Shown here: positions 38,273 to 48,105 of the stretch, in pieces | How positions within the stretch are numbered: position 1 is the first letter of the stretch | How the letters are laid out: every line of letters starts with the position of its first letter | Source of the DNA: Maribellus comscasis | GTDB taxonomy: Bacteria > Bacteroidota > Bacteroidia > Bacteroidales > Prolixibacteraceae | DNA length: 64,000 nt | Assembly (NCBI RefSeq): GCF_009762775.1 | Contig: NZ_CP046401.1 | Coordinates: forward strand, 3,992,001 to 4,056,000 | Direction: 5' to 3' | Made by a program: the position numbers and the translations under genes | Notes under the pieces: model-generated | Database searches by the model: none | The model's input: only the letters and a program-made list of their open reading frames with translations | What the model was told of the DNA's origin: nothing

Positions 38273-39193
38273 ATGGGAAAAAAGATAGTTGCATTTGGTG
38301 AAATAGTTTGGGATTTATTACCTAACGGCAAAGTTTTGGGAGGGACGCCGTCGAATATGGTTTTCAGAAGCAATTCTTTTGGAGAAGAAGGATATTTACT
38401 TTCGAGGGTTGGCGACGACAAACTAGGGCACGCGGCCTTAAATAAGTTAAAAGAATTGGGAATATCGGATGAAAATGTTCAGATGGATTCCGCATTTCCC
38501 ACCGGAACAGTAAACATTACGTTTGACGAAAAAGGTGACCCCAGATACAATGTAACACTCGATGTTGCTTTCGATCATATCGAGTTTTCTGCTGAAGCAC
38601 TAAAACTGGCACGAAATGCCGACTGCTTGTTTTATGGATTACTTCCGCAACGTTTTGGCCTTTCAAAAAATACAATTCGTGAATTAATAAAAGAGTCGCC
38701 TGATTCACTTAAATTTTTTGATTTAAAACTTTTTGAACATTTTTTTGATCTGACGGTAGTAGATTTTCTTCTTCGGAATTCAAATATTGTACGGATAAAA
38801 GAAAAGGAAATTGGTTTTCTGGCAGAGAAACTTGACTTGAAGCCAGATAGTCTGGAAGATTTTGGAGCTCTTCTTTTAACAAAATATAAAAAACTGGACC
38901 TTGTTCTGGTAACCCGGGGAGAAGGTGGAATCTTTGCTTACAGTAAAAGACAGGGCGCATTCATGATTTCGGGTTACAATATAAAAATGAGAGACAACAT
39001 TGGTTCCGGCATGGCATTCTCCGCCGGATTTTTACATTATTACCTAAACGGGAAATCAATTGAAGATGCACTGGAGTTTGGAAATGCTGCCGGCGCACTA
39101 AATACTTCAAAACGAGGTGCTACAGCCATCTTTAATAAAAAGGATGTGTTGCAGTTTATGGAGAAGAATTCTAAAAGAGAACCAGGTTTATAA
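38273..39193 (+). CDS. PfkB-family carbohydrate kinase-like protein lacking the catalytic Asp
   Basis: A 306-residue ribokinase-fold protein. The N-terminus (MGKKIVAFGEIVWDLLPNGKVLGGTPSN) and the C-terminal PfkB block (about 241-256) place it near fructokinases. In the usual GAGD anion-hole/catalytic motif it reads NIGSGMAFSAGF, so Met247 replaces the proton-accepting Asp. The rest of the fold looks intact, including LVTRGEGGIFAY. Either the enzyme uses another base, or it is a non-catalytic sugar sensor. It has its own promoter. I used ATG 38273; the upstream TTG (38252) overlaps the promoter. Confidence 0.85.
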   Translation: MGKKIVAFGEIVWDLLPNGKVLGGTPSNMVFRSNSFGEEGYLLSRVGDDKLGHAALNKLKELGISDENVQMDSAFPTGTVNITFDEKGDPRYNVTLDVAFDHIEFSAEALKLARNADCLFYGLLPQRFGLSKNTIRELIKESPDSLKFFDLKLFEHFFDLTVVDFLLRNSNIVRIKEKEIGFLAEKLDLKPDSLEDFGALLLTKYKKLDLVLVTRGEGGIFAYSKRQGAFMISGYNIKMRDNIGSGMAFSAGFLHYYLNGKSIEDALEFGNAAGALNTSKRGATAIFNKKDVLQFMEKNSKREPGL

Positions 39194-39320
39194 TAGATTT
39201 TTCCCACTTAAACAATACTTTTAAACATCTGATTTTTAGAAACCTCTAACTTCCTTTTTATGTTTAAATGAGAAGGAGGGATGTCATTTTTTATTTCCCC
39301 TCCCAAATAACAGAAGTGAC

Positions 39321-40244
39321 ATGAAAACAACAGCAAAACAAATTATGGGCGAACTTTTAAACAGATTGTGGGAGAAATATCTGGAAAGAGTGTCTTATGC
39401 AAAAATATATGCAGAACTGGTGAGTAAAAAAGGAGGTAAGGTTGTTAATGATCACATCGCCTTTCGAACATTCAATACACACACCGGGGAACAACCGGAA
39501 GGCATCAGGGCAATAAAACACATTATTGAAACGCTGGAATACAAACCGGTTGAAAAATATGTCTTTAAGAAGAAAAAACTAAAGGCCACTCATTTTGAGC
39601 ATGCCGATGAGTTATTTCCCAAAATTTTTGTTAGCCAGTTAGAAGTGGAACAGCTTCCGCAATGGGCGCAGAACACAATCAATCAAACAGTAAAGGATAC
39701 GCCCTATTTGCTTTCTGATGAGGCGATTGAATTACTCGGAATTCTCAGGACTGAGAAAACATTGACACATGAAGCATCGAAGTTTTTGATTGACGATCTG
39801 GTCAATTATTTTCGTCGTCCGTGGTCAATACCTTTCAAAGACGATGTATTAAAAATTAACGATGTTTCGCAATATGCCGCATGGACGTTATTGCACGGGA
39901 ATTCGGTGAATCATTTTACCGCTTATATTAATTTTCAGGAGGTAAAGGAATGGCCCGATCTGGAGACTACCTGCAAAGGATTAAAAGATGCGGGTATCCC
40001 CATGAAGGATACTATTGAGGGGCAAAAAGGAAGTAAACTGCAGCAATCGACAACACAAGCTGTAAAAGAGGAGGTTGAAGTAAGAACCGCCAGCGGTGTT
40101 GAGTTGATTGACTGGACCTATGCCTATTACGAACTCGCCCAGCGGGACTTTATTGAAGAGAATGGCAAAATAAAACTTTTCTCGGGTTTTTTGGGGGAAC
40201 AGGCAACACATTTGTTTGATATGACCAAAACCCGCGATAATTAA
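39321..40244 (+). CDS. DUF1338 family protein (2-oxoadipate dioxygenase/decarboxylase-like)
   Basis: A 307-residue protein of the DUF1338 family, a VOC-fold Fe(II) enzyme family. The characterised Pseudomonas member HglS turns 2-oxoadipate into D-2-hydroxyglutarate in lysine breakdown. Candidate metal ligands are the His in NDHIAFRTF (about residue 44), the His in NSVNHFTAY, and a C-terminal Glu in the FLGEQATHLF region. It is shorter than HglS (about 460), matching the shorter Bacteroidota branch. The 3' end overlaps the convergent ppk2 gene by four bases. The substrate is not established for this branch. Confidence 0.8.
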   Translation: MKTTAKQIMGELLNRLWEKYLERVSYAKIYAELVSKKGGKVVNDHIAFRTFNTHTGEQPEGIRAIKHIIETLEYKPVEKYVFKKKKLKATHFEHADELFPKIFVSQLEVEQLPQWAQNTINQTVKDTPYLLSDEAIELLGILRTEKTLTHEASKFLIDDLVNYFRRPWSIPFKDDVLKINDVSQYAAWTLLHGNSVNHFTAYINFQEVKEWPDLETTCKGLKDAGIPMKDTIEGQKGSKLQQSTTQAVKEEVEVRTASGVELIDWTYAYYELAQRDFIEENGKIKLFSGFLGEQATHLFDMTKTRDN

Positions 40245-41047
40245 TATTTTTCGGGTACATATGTCATCTCATCCAGAGGCGGGCGAACATATCCTTTTGT
40301 TTCTTTTCTTGGTGGAAGCTCAAAAGAATCCGGCGTTAAATCTTCATACGGAATCATTGACAACAGATGATGAATACAATTTAAACGGGCTCGTTTTTTA
40401 TTGTCAGCATCAACCATATACCACGGGCTGATTTTTGTGTCGGTATACGCAAACATCTCATCCTTAGCCTTTGAATATTCTTCATACATTTCCCGTGATT
40501 TCAAATCCATCGGGCTAAGCTTCCAGCGTTTTGTCGGGTCTTTTATTCTTGAAAGAAAACGTTTTTCCTGCTCTTCCTCACTCACCGAAAACCAATATTT
40601 TATCAAAATAATTCCCGAACGGATAAGCATTCTTTCAAAATTCGGGCAGGCACGTAAAAAATCCCAATATTCATCGTTGGTACAAAATCCCATTACTTTT
40701 TCAACTCCGGCCCGGTTGTACCAGCTTCGGTCAAACAAAACCATTTCTCCGGCAGCAGGTAAATGAGCAACATACCGCTGAAAGTACCACTGCGTTTTTT
40801 CTTTTTCAGTAGGCGTTCCCAGTGCAACAACTCTGCAAATTCTGGGGTTCAACGATTGAATGATCCTTTTTATGGTTCCGCCTTTTCCTGCAGCGTCGCG
40901 TCCTTCAAAAATAACTACAACCTTTAGCCCCTTGTGTTTTATCCACTCCTGGAGTTTTACCAGTTCAATCTGCATTTTATTTAACTCCTGTTCATAGATT
41001 CTTTTGGAAATTTTCCTGTTTGTGGTTTGTGCTTCAGAATTTTCCAT
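40241..41047 (-). CDS. ppk2: Polyphosphate kinase 2 family protein
   Basis: A 268-residue single-domain PPK2. Walker A is GRDAAGKGGTIKRI and the Walker B/lid region LFDRSWYNRAGVE, with KYWFSVSEEEQEKRF and RWKLSPMDLKSR further on. Such enzymes move phosphate between polyphosphate and nucleoside di- or monophosphates. Whether this one prefers NDP or NMP cannot be decided by eye. The ATG is at 41047; it follows the ATP-grasp-like gene on the same strand after 80 bases. Confidence 0.93.
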   Translation of the reverse strand: MENSEAQTTNRKISKRIYEQELNKMQIELVKLQEWIKHKGLKVVVIFEGRDAAGKGGTIKRIIQSLNPRICRVVALGTPTEKEKTQWYFQRYVAHLPAAGEMVLFDRSWYNRAGVEKVMGFCTNDEYWDFLRACPNFERMLIRSGIILIKYWFSVSEEEQEKRFLSRIKDPTKRWKLSPMDLKSREMYEEYSKAKDEMFAYTDTKISPWYMVDADNKKRARLNCIHHLLSMIPYEDLTPDSFELPPRKETKGYVRPPLDEMTYVPEKY

Positions 41048-41127
41048 AACGACAGATTTTGATGGAACGGTGAATGATTTTTTTAAAAGTAGTAAAAAAT
41101 CATTTAAATCTTATTGCATTCGTTTTA

Positions 41128-42351
41128 TTAAACCAGAATGTAGGCTCCAAATTGCGCTTCATTTGTTGCCTCGGTTAAAGCAAAAAAACCAGACTTGATT
41201 TTTTTTGATGTTATTTTTAAACGATGTTTTTTTTCCATCTCAGTTTTGAATGAATAAAAACTTTTTCCCGGTTGGTAGTAAGTTCTGAAAATACCCTTCT
41301 CTCCGGGGTAAATCAGTTTTTCAAGGTAAAGCGAAAGAAACCCCATATTTTGGCGCACATTAATTTCAAGACAAGGGTTTATTTTTAGTTGCTCCTTTTT
41401 GTCTCTGAATAGTAACGTGTCGACACCAAAATTACCTTCGTAAAGTTGGCTTAGTTTACTGTTCTCAAGAATATTAATAAGCGGTTCAATAATAATTTCA
41501 GGAATTTCTGTTATAAAATTTTTGATTTCTTTTGAATAGGCATCGGGTAATCCGTTCAGAAGGTTGCCCTGATATTGTCCCTTTTGATCTGTCAGGAAAT
41601 TACTGATCCCCAGAAAAGAAACTTTCCCTTTTTTTACCTCAAACTGCAGCGCCATGTCAGCAACTTTGTCGAGGTAAGGTTCAACCAGTGTAAAGCCCTG
41701 ATCGTTTACGATACCCATTAATTTTTCCCAAACTTTTTCGTGAACAGGTGTTTTCGTGATGGGTTGTAAGCCACGGCCGGAACTGCTCCACGGAGCTTTC
41801 ACCATCAATCTGCCCCATCGTGAAATTAGTCTTTCAATTTCTTCCCTGGTTCTACAAATTTCCGGAAAAAGCTCTTCCTCAATAAATAAATCGGATTTAA
41901 CCGCAGAGACCAATTGTTTTAAAATTTGAAGTGCAAATCCTTTTGAATACAGTTTTCGGTGTTCCGGGTGCCAGTTTGAAGCCGGAGATTGATTGAATTC
42001 TTCCGAACAGAAGGCTTTTAGCGGAGATAATAATTTGTGCGCAGCCGGACTCCATCCCCAGGGACTAAGCTTGTTAAAGGTTTCTTTTTTTGATTTGTCT
42101 GAATTCAGAATTTTTTTTCTCAAAACAAATTGAGGAAGTAAAATATCAACTTTACCCAACTGTTCAATAAATTCATCTGATGGGAGCTTGTCAACTAAAA
42201 TCAAATCCGTTGATTGGGCATAAAACATTGGCAGAGTTGCCAAATCTGATTCCATCTTTTGTAAAATCCGGTTGGGGTGCCACGATGCATTTCCGTTTGC
42301 CACAGCATATTCGCATGTTGGATTAAAAAGATATACATCAGGATATTTCAT
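41128..42351 (-). CDS. Uncharacterised ATP-grasp-like protein
   Basis: A 407-residue cytosolic protein that I do not recognise as a named family. Two blocks suggest an ATP-grasp fold: RLMVKAPWSSSGRGLQ (about 185-200) resembles the glycine-rich nucleotide loop, and INPCLEINVRQNMG (about 325-338) resembles the metal-binding E-x-N strand. The N-terminal VYLFNPTCEYAVANGN is conserved-looking and could be the pre-grasp domain. It follows the EamA transporter gene by 24 bases and precedes ppk2 by 80. By analogy with other ATP-grasp enzymes it would join a carboxylate to an amine, but substrate and product are unknown. Confidence 0.6.
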   Translation of the reverse strand: MKYPDVYLFNPTCEYAVANGNASWHPNRILQKMESDLATLPMFYAQSTDLILVDKLPSDEFIEQLGKVDILLPQFVLRKKILNSDKSKKETFNKLSPWGWSPAAHKLLSPLKAFCSEEFNQSPASNWHPEHRKLYSKGFALQILKQLVSAVKSDLFIEEELFPEICRTREEIERLISRWGRLMVKAPWSSSGRGLQPITKTPVHEKVWEKLMGIVNDQGFTLVEPYLDKVADMALQFEVKKGKVSFLGISNFLTDQKGQYQGNLLNGLPDAYSKEIKNFITEIPEIIIEPLINILENSKLSQLYEGNFGVDTLLFRDKKEQLKINPCLEINVRQNMGFLSLYLEKLIYPGEKGIFRTYYQPGKSFYSFKTEMEKKHRLKITSKKIKSGFFALTEATNEAQFGAYILV

Positions 42352-42375
42352 TTCAATTGCCGGTTTTGTCAGTGA

Positions 42376-43278
42376 CTATTTTCGGGTTTTTAAAACGCCG
42401 GCCTGGGCAAGTGTCATTATCAGCACACCAAAAACTGTAATTAATCCACCAGCCAACTGATGAGACAGTGGAATGGTTTTAAAAAATAAATAAGCGCCAA
42501 TTAACACAAAAATGCCTTTTAAGCTTTGAACCACCGACGAACGCGAAGCGTCAATAAAATGAAATGAATAATAAACAGTTAACACAGCCAGAAAGGGACC
42601 AAGAACTGCGCCGATAGCAATATTTTTTAGTGCTGAAACGGGAATGGCAAATGATTGTCGGGTTACAACAAATACTACAATTGAAAACGTAAAAAGCCAA
42701 ACCGTTCTGTTCAGATTAATAAACTCGGGGCTTAACTTTTTTACATGAACCTTAACAACAAGACTGGCTGTGGCTGCAAGTAAGGCATTCACAAAAACAA
42801 TTCCCGTTCCGGCTATAAAAAAAGTTTTTAGCGTTGTTCCTCCCGTGTAACTGATAACAAAAGCTCCGCTTAGCGCTAAAACAGCACCGATAATTTCAAT
42901 CCATCCAAATTTTTCTTTAAGTAGAAAAATGCCGCCGAGTGTTAGAAAAACCGGATACATATTTCCGAGGAAGGATGTAACAGCAGGATCAGGGATAATA
43001 TTGATGGAAACAAAAAAAGTTGTCGTGGTGAGGATTTCAAGAATTCCAAGGATAACCAGAACCCGGATTTGTTTTTTACTGAGGGTTCTGATTTGCGAAA
43101 GCTTTTTATTTTTTGCTGCCATTAAAAAATTTAAAAAAGTTCCGATGGCAAACCAGTAGATTCCGAATTGTGCCAAATGTACCTCGTTTAAAGCAGCTTT
43201 ACTAAAAATATAAACGTTGGAAAAGGCAAGCGTGGCAACCAATGCAAAAAAATAGCCCTTTAAAGTTTCCGATTTCAT
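42376..43278 (-). CDS. EamA/DMT-family transporter
   Basis: A 300-residue protein with about ten hydrophobic helices in two EamA repeats (about 8-140 and 155-290). The first repeat starts GYFFALVATLAFSNVYIFSKAAL, and the second ends HQLAGGLITVFGVLIMTL. EamA proteins export amino acids, nucleotides or other metabolites. It is 24 bases upstream of the ATP-grasp-like gene on the same strand, so the two may be a maker/exporter pair. Cargo is unknown. Confidence 0.88.
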   Translation of the reverse strand: MKSETLKGYFFALVATLAFSNVYIFSKAALNEVHLAQFGIYWFAIGTFLNFLMAAKNKKLSQIRTLSKKQIRVLVILGILEILTTTTFFVSINIIPDPAVTSFLGNMYPVFLTLGGIFLLKEKFGWIEIIGAVLALSGAFVISYTGGTTLKTFFIAGTGIVFVNALLAATASLVVKVHVKKLSPEFINLNRTVWLFTFSIVVFVVTRQSFAIPVSALKNIAIGAVLGPFLAVLTVYYSFHFIDASRSSVVQSLKGIFVLIGAYLFFKTIPLSHQLAGGLITVFGVLIMTLAQAGVLKTRK

Positions 43279-43303
43279 AAATATCTTTCAAAAGAATTCG
43301 AAG

Positions 43304-43311
43304 CAAAAATA
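43304..43311 (-). promoter_or_regulatory. Candidate -7 element of the EamA gene
   Basis: The minus strand reads TATTTTTG, 25 bases before the ATG at 43278. No clear -33 TTTG is seen. Confidence 0.35.
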
Positions 43312-43368
43312 CAAAAATGGAATTGAACAGTTTGATTGCGTTGGAGAATAAATTTTCTAATCTTTTGG

Positions 43369-43376
43369 TACATTTG
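43369..43376 (+). promoter_or_regulatory. Candidate -7 element of the frameshifted microgene
   Basis: TACATTTG matches TAnnTTTG and lies 21 bases before the ATG at 43398, the distance seen for other genes in this window. The -33 region is poor. Confidence 0.35.
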
Positions 43377-43397
43377 AGCTTACTAAATACGCATAGA

Positions 43398-43575
43398 ATG
43401 TCAAAAAACAGCGGATATTAATTATCATTCTTATCCCGTCTGGGGACTGTTTATATTTGCAGGTCTGTTTGTAAAACTTCAGCACTGGCCGGTGCTTGTT
43501 TCTAAAATTGCTTTGGTTTTGGGTTCCCTCGTAACGGTTTCGGCAGCTGGTCTGATCCTCAAATTTTCAAAATGA
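43398..43575 (+). pseudogene. Frameshifted small membrane-protein gene (GldL-like two-helix type)
   Basis: Not an intact ORF. ATG 43398 opens MSKNSGY and stops at once. One base out of phase, from 43408 to the TGA at 43575, there are 55 coherent codons with a strongly hydrophobic product: YHSYPVWGLFIFAGLFVKL, then QHWPVLVSKIALVLGSLV, ending AGLILKFSK. The phase change falls in or near a six-A tract (43403-43408); five or eight A would restore one reading frame from the ATG. The product would be about 57-58 residues with two membrane helices and a K-L-Q-H-W-P motif like the K-x-x-H-W-P region of GldL-type proteins. No usable start exists in the second frame. It may be a decayed gene or a homopolymer sequencing error. 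The rest of the 43279-43721 gap holds only promoter-like elements. Confidence 0.55.
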
Positions 43576-43660
43576 AATAAATTTAAGCTGATTTAATTTC
43601 GCGGTTCTTAATGGTAGATTAAGATTGAATGAGGAACGATCGACAATCTTTTTAAACAAT

Positions 43661-43668
43661 TATCTTTG
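43661..43668 (+). promoter_or_regulatory. -7 promoter element of pgi
   Basis: TATCTTTG, a perfect TAnnTTTG match identical to the purH element, lies 53 bases before the pgi ATG. The -33 box is not obvious. Confidence 0.5.
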
Positions 43669-43718
43669 TAGTTTAACAAGTATAAATTTGCTGAAATTAT
43701 TTAAAAACAAGAAATTAA

Positions 43719-45368
<1,650 letters not shown>

Positions 45369-45390
45369 GATATGTGAGCTTTATTTAGGA

Positions 45391-45428
45391 AAAGGGTGAT
45401 GATTTTTGAAATTGCCGCCCTTTTTTAT
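45391..45428. terminator. Bidirectional terminator between pgi and MutS-like gene
   Basis: AAAAGGGTG pairs with CCGCCCTTTTTT (one mismatch) around a loop of about 16 bases, giving T runs in both directions. It ends the convergent pgi transcript and overlaps the end of the MutS-like gene. Confidence 0.65.
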
Positions 45429-46756
45429 TCTGTTTCTGTTACTGATTTTAGAATCTCAATTATTTTTTCATTTTTTACTATCTGTAAACCCAGTCTGTCA
45501 AAGCAAACTCCCGTCGTAATTTTGTAATCGTAAACAGGAGTTTCATTCTCAAGTTTTGAATTAAAATAGCGGTACAAGACCGTATCAAGATGTTCTATTT
45601 CATTGGCAATTTCAGAGATGTGGGTGGAAATGCAAAAGAACGACTTTTGAATTTTTGCAAACGAGAGTATTATTAAAAGAGACGCATCAAACGCATCTTT
45701 TACGTTCGTTCCTCTGAATAGTTCATCAAAAATTACAAACACCTTCTTTTTATCTTTAATCACTTGCGCTGTTTCTTTTACACGTTTTACTTCGCTGTAA
45801 AAATGACTGTAGCCTTTTCCAATATTATCCGAGAGATTGATGGTTGTGATAATCCCGTTAAAAACTGTGGTTTTGTATGTTTTTGCAGGAACAGGAAAAC
45901 CGAGATGTGAAAGATAGACTGACAAGCCGAGCGATTTTAGGAAAGTTGATTTTCCCGCCATATTAGGCCCTGTCAGAAAACAAAGATTATTTTTTTCTTC
46001 AGTGTCAAAATCGTAAGGAACAGCGTTTTCAACCAAAGGGTGGTAAAGACCGGAAATTGAAAGCAGTGGTTTTTCTTCTTCCAAGTATTCAGGGAATGTA
46101 AAATTTTTATTTTTGGCTGTGTTCGCAACAGATATTAACACATCGAGTAGATACAAGGATTGAAGCATTTCCTGAATTTCATCTTTTAAATTTTTTCTAA
46201 ACATGTTGTCAAGGCGGCCCAATTGCAGCGGTGTTATTTTTATTTTGTAACCAGAGTATTTTTTTATTTTCGGGTTTTTAGTCAGTGTCTCAATCTGGTT
46301 AAAAATTGATACAATTTGGAGTGGTAGTGTTTCTGTCTCAACTTCAAATATTTTCTTTTGAAGATGAGTAAACAGGTACAATAAATTTTGAACACCCAGC
46401 ATGATAATGTAATAGTGGTTGCTGGGCTTTATTTTATAAGACAAATTTTGAAGCAGGGCGTCAAGAAAATTATTCTTCAGAGGAGCAATATTTAACCGAA
46501 GATAATGCTCGATATATTCAAACTGGCTGTGATTTATTTTAAGTTCAAAGTTGGTGTCGTAACAAAAACGGATTGCATTGACTCTTTCTTTTAGCTGGTT
46601 TAAATCGTTTAGCGGAGAACGCATTAGTTTATGTAAGACCTTTCTTCCTCCGGCAGTTTTACAGGAATTGTACAGTTCAAAAATGTAGGTTCTGCTTTTG
46701 TCCTTTCCGAATAATTCAAGGTCACTGATGGTTTGGCTGTCAACTTCAAAACTCAT
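45425..46756 (-). CDS. MutS-family ATPase without mismatch-recognition domain
   Basis: A 443-residue cytosolic protein. A helical MutS core/lever-like region (about 15-230, starting SRTYIFELYNSCKTAGGRKVLHKLM) is followed by the MutS ATPase. Walker A is GPNMAGKSTFLKS from residue 263, Walker B is VFVIFDELFRGTNVKDAFDAS, and the ISTHISEIA switch follows. The N-terminal mismatch-binding and connector domains of MutS are absent, as in several Bacteroidota MutS-related proteins of this size. Its target (DNA junctions, RNA or ribosomes) is unknown. It is 137 bases downstream of gpsA on the same strand. Confidence 0.83.
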   Translation of the reverse strand: MSFEVDSQTISDLELFGKDKSRTYIFELYNSCKTAGGRKVLHKLMRSPLNDLNQLKERVNAIRFCYDTNFELKINHSQFEYIEHYLRLNIAPLKNNFLDALLQNLSYKIKPSNHYYIIMLGVQNLLYLFTHLQKKIFEVETETLPLQIVSIFNQIETLTKNPKIKKYSGYKIKITPLQLGRLDNMFRKNLKDEIQEMLQSLYLLDVLISVANTAKNKNFTFPEYLEEEKPLLSISGLYHPLVENAVPYDFDTEEKNNLCFLTGPNMAGKSTFLKSLGLSVYLSHLGFPVPAKTYKTTVFNGIITTINLSDNIGKGYSHFYSEVKRVKETAQVIKDKKKVFVIFDELFRGTNVKDAFDASLLIILSFAKIQKSFFCISTHISEIANEIEHLDTVLYRYFNSKLENETPVYDYKITTGVCFDRLGLQIVKNEKIIEILKSVTETE

Positions 46757-46893
46757 ATCGGTTGTTTTAATACGACGTATGGCGGATTATTTTTCTAAAA
46801 ATAGAAATAAGAATTCACTTGTCTGTATAACAAGACGTTAATAAAAACAAAAAGATGACAAAAACAGCTGCGTTAATGATTGATATCGGTTTT

Positions 46894-47892
46894 TTAACTG
46901 AGTTGATGAGTTAATTTCTCCATCTCGCGTTTTGGAGAAGCATTTTCATAAAGAATTTTAAATACCATGTCAGAAATGGGCATGTGTGCTCTGTATTTCC
47001 TGTTAATTTCATAAATAGAGCGTGAAGCATAGTAGCCCTCAGCGATCATGTTCATATCCAGAATCGCGTTTTTTACAGAGTAGCCTTTACCAATCATGGT
47101 TCCAAAAGTCCTGTTTCGGCTAAATTGTGAATAAACAGTTACCATCAAATCGCCTAAATATGCAGAGTCTTTTATGTCGCGCGAAATAGGGTGAACAGCA
47201 TCTACAAATCGTTTAATTTCCTGAATAGAGTTGGCCACCATCGCTGCCTGGAAATTGTCTCCGTAACGTAAGCCGTGTGCAATTCCCGCACCTATGGCAA
47301 TTATGTTTTTTATAACTGATGCGTATTCCGTTCCCCAGATATCATCAGAAACCGATGTGAAAATGTATTCACTTCGAATGAGTTGTGCAAAATTGCTTGC
47401 TTTTTCTTCATCTAAACTTGCAACGGTTAAATAGGATAATTTTTCCAATGCTACTTCTTCCGCATGACATGGCCCTGCAATAACACCCATTTTCTCCAGA
47501 GTTACATTAAAATATTTATTTAAATATTCTACCACAAGATAATTTTCCCGGGAAACAATTCCTTTAATTCCTGAAAGAATGTATTTTTTGCTTATATCGA
47601 CCGAAGTGCCGCCAAAAATTTGTGGTAAAAATGCAGAAGGAATGGCCAATACCAGAATGTCGGATGCTTTAATAATTTCATTTATATTGCTAAAAAAATG
47701 AATCCGGTCAGTTTCGAACGCTGCACTTTGAAGATATCTGGGATTATTTCCCTGTTTTTTGAACTGTTTAATGGTTTCTTCTTTTCGGAAAAACCAATTG
47801 ATTTCTTTAACATTTTCAAGCAACATTTTTGCTATTGCTGTAGCCCAACTTCCGCTTCCAATTACAGCAACTTTGTCTCGTTTTATATTCAT
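46894..47892 (-). CDS. gpsA: NAD(P)H-dependent glycerol-3-phosphate dehydrogenase
   Basis: A 332-residue enzyme that reduces dihydroxyacetone phosphate to sn-glycerol 3-phosphate for phospholipids. The dinucleotide-binding loop is VIGSGSWATAIAKML, and the catalytic region reads SVIKNIIAIGAGIAHGLRYGDNFQAAM with the conserved Lys. The usual GPSFA motif appears as GPCHAEEV. It is divergent from the glpK-glpD-glpF operon, which handles the same metabolite in the catabolic direction. A good -33/-7 promoter lies just upstream. Confidence 0.95.
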   Translation of the reverse strand: MNIKRDKVAVIGSGSWATAIAKMLLENVKEINWFFRKEETIKQFKKQGNNPRYLQSAAFETDRIHFFSNINEIIKASDILVLAIPSAFLPQIFGGTSVDISKKYILSGIKGIVSRENYLVVEYLNKYFNVTLEKMGVIAGPCHAEEVALEKLSYLTVASLDEEKASNFAQLIRSEYIFTSVSDDIWGTEYASVIKNIIAIGAGIAHGLRYGDNFQAAMVANSIQEIKRFVDAVHPISRDIKDSAYLGDLMVTVYSQFSRNRTFGTMIGKGYSVKNAILDMNMIAEGYYASRSIYEINRKYRAHMPISDMVFKILYENASPKREMEKLTHQLS

Positions 47893-47912
47893 TCTTTATG
47901 AGTTTCGGCGGG

Positions 47913-47945
47913 CAAAAGTAAAAAGTTTATCAGGAATCAGGCAAA
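47913..47945 (-). promoter_or_regulatory. Promoter of gpsA (TTTG-N21-TACTTTTG)
   Basis: On the minus strand TTTG (47942-47945) is followed after 21 bases by TACTTTTG (47913-47920), a full match to the Bacteroidota promoter consensus. The gpsA ATG is 20 bases further. Confidence 0.6.
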
Positions 47946-48105
47946 GAATTTTAAATAGGATATGTTTTTCATTTTTATATTATTGATTGAAAAGCTGTCG
48001 GTAAATTGTTTTGAAGATGCTGTAAAATATTCCTTGAGTTTGCTTTTAAAGTTGTAAATTCAGGAGCAATTATTATTTACAGGATTTCTAATTAAACCTA
48101 ATTTT

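Noticed and set aside
43401-43409. A-AAA-AAC slippery heptamer as a programmed -1 frameshift site
   Set aside because: A -1 shift here leads to the wrong frame; the coherent downstream frame needs +1 (or -2), so classic -1 slippage does not explain it.
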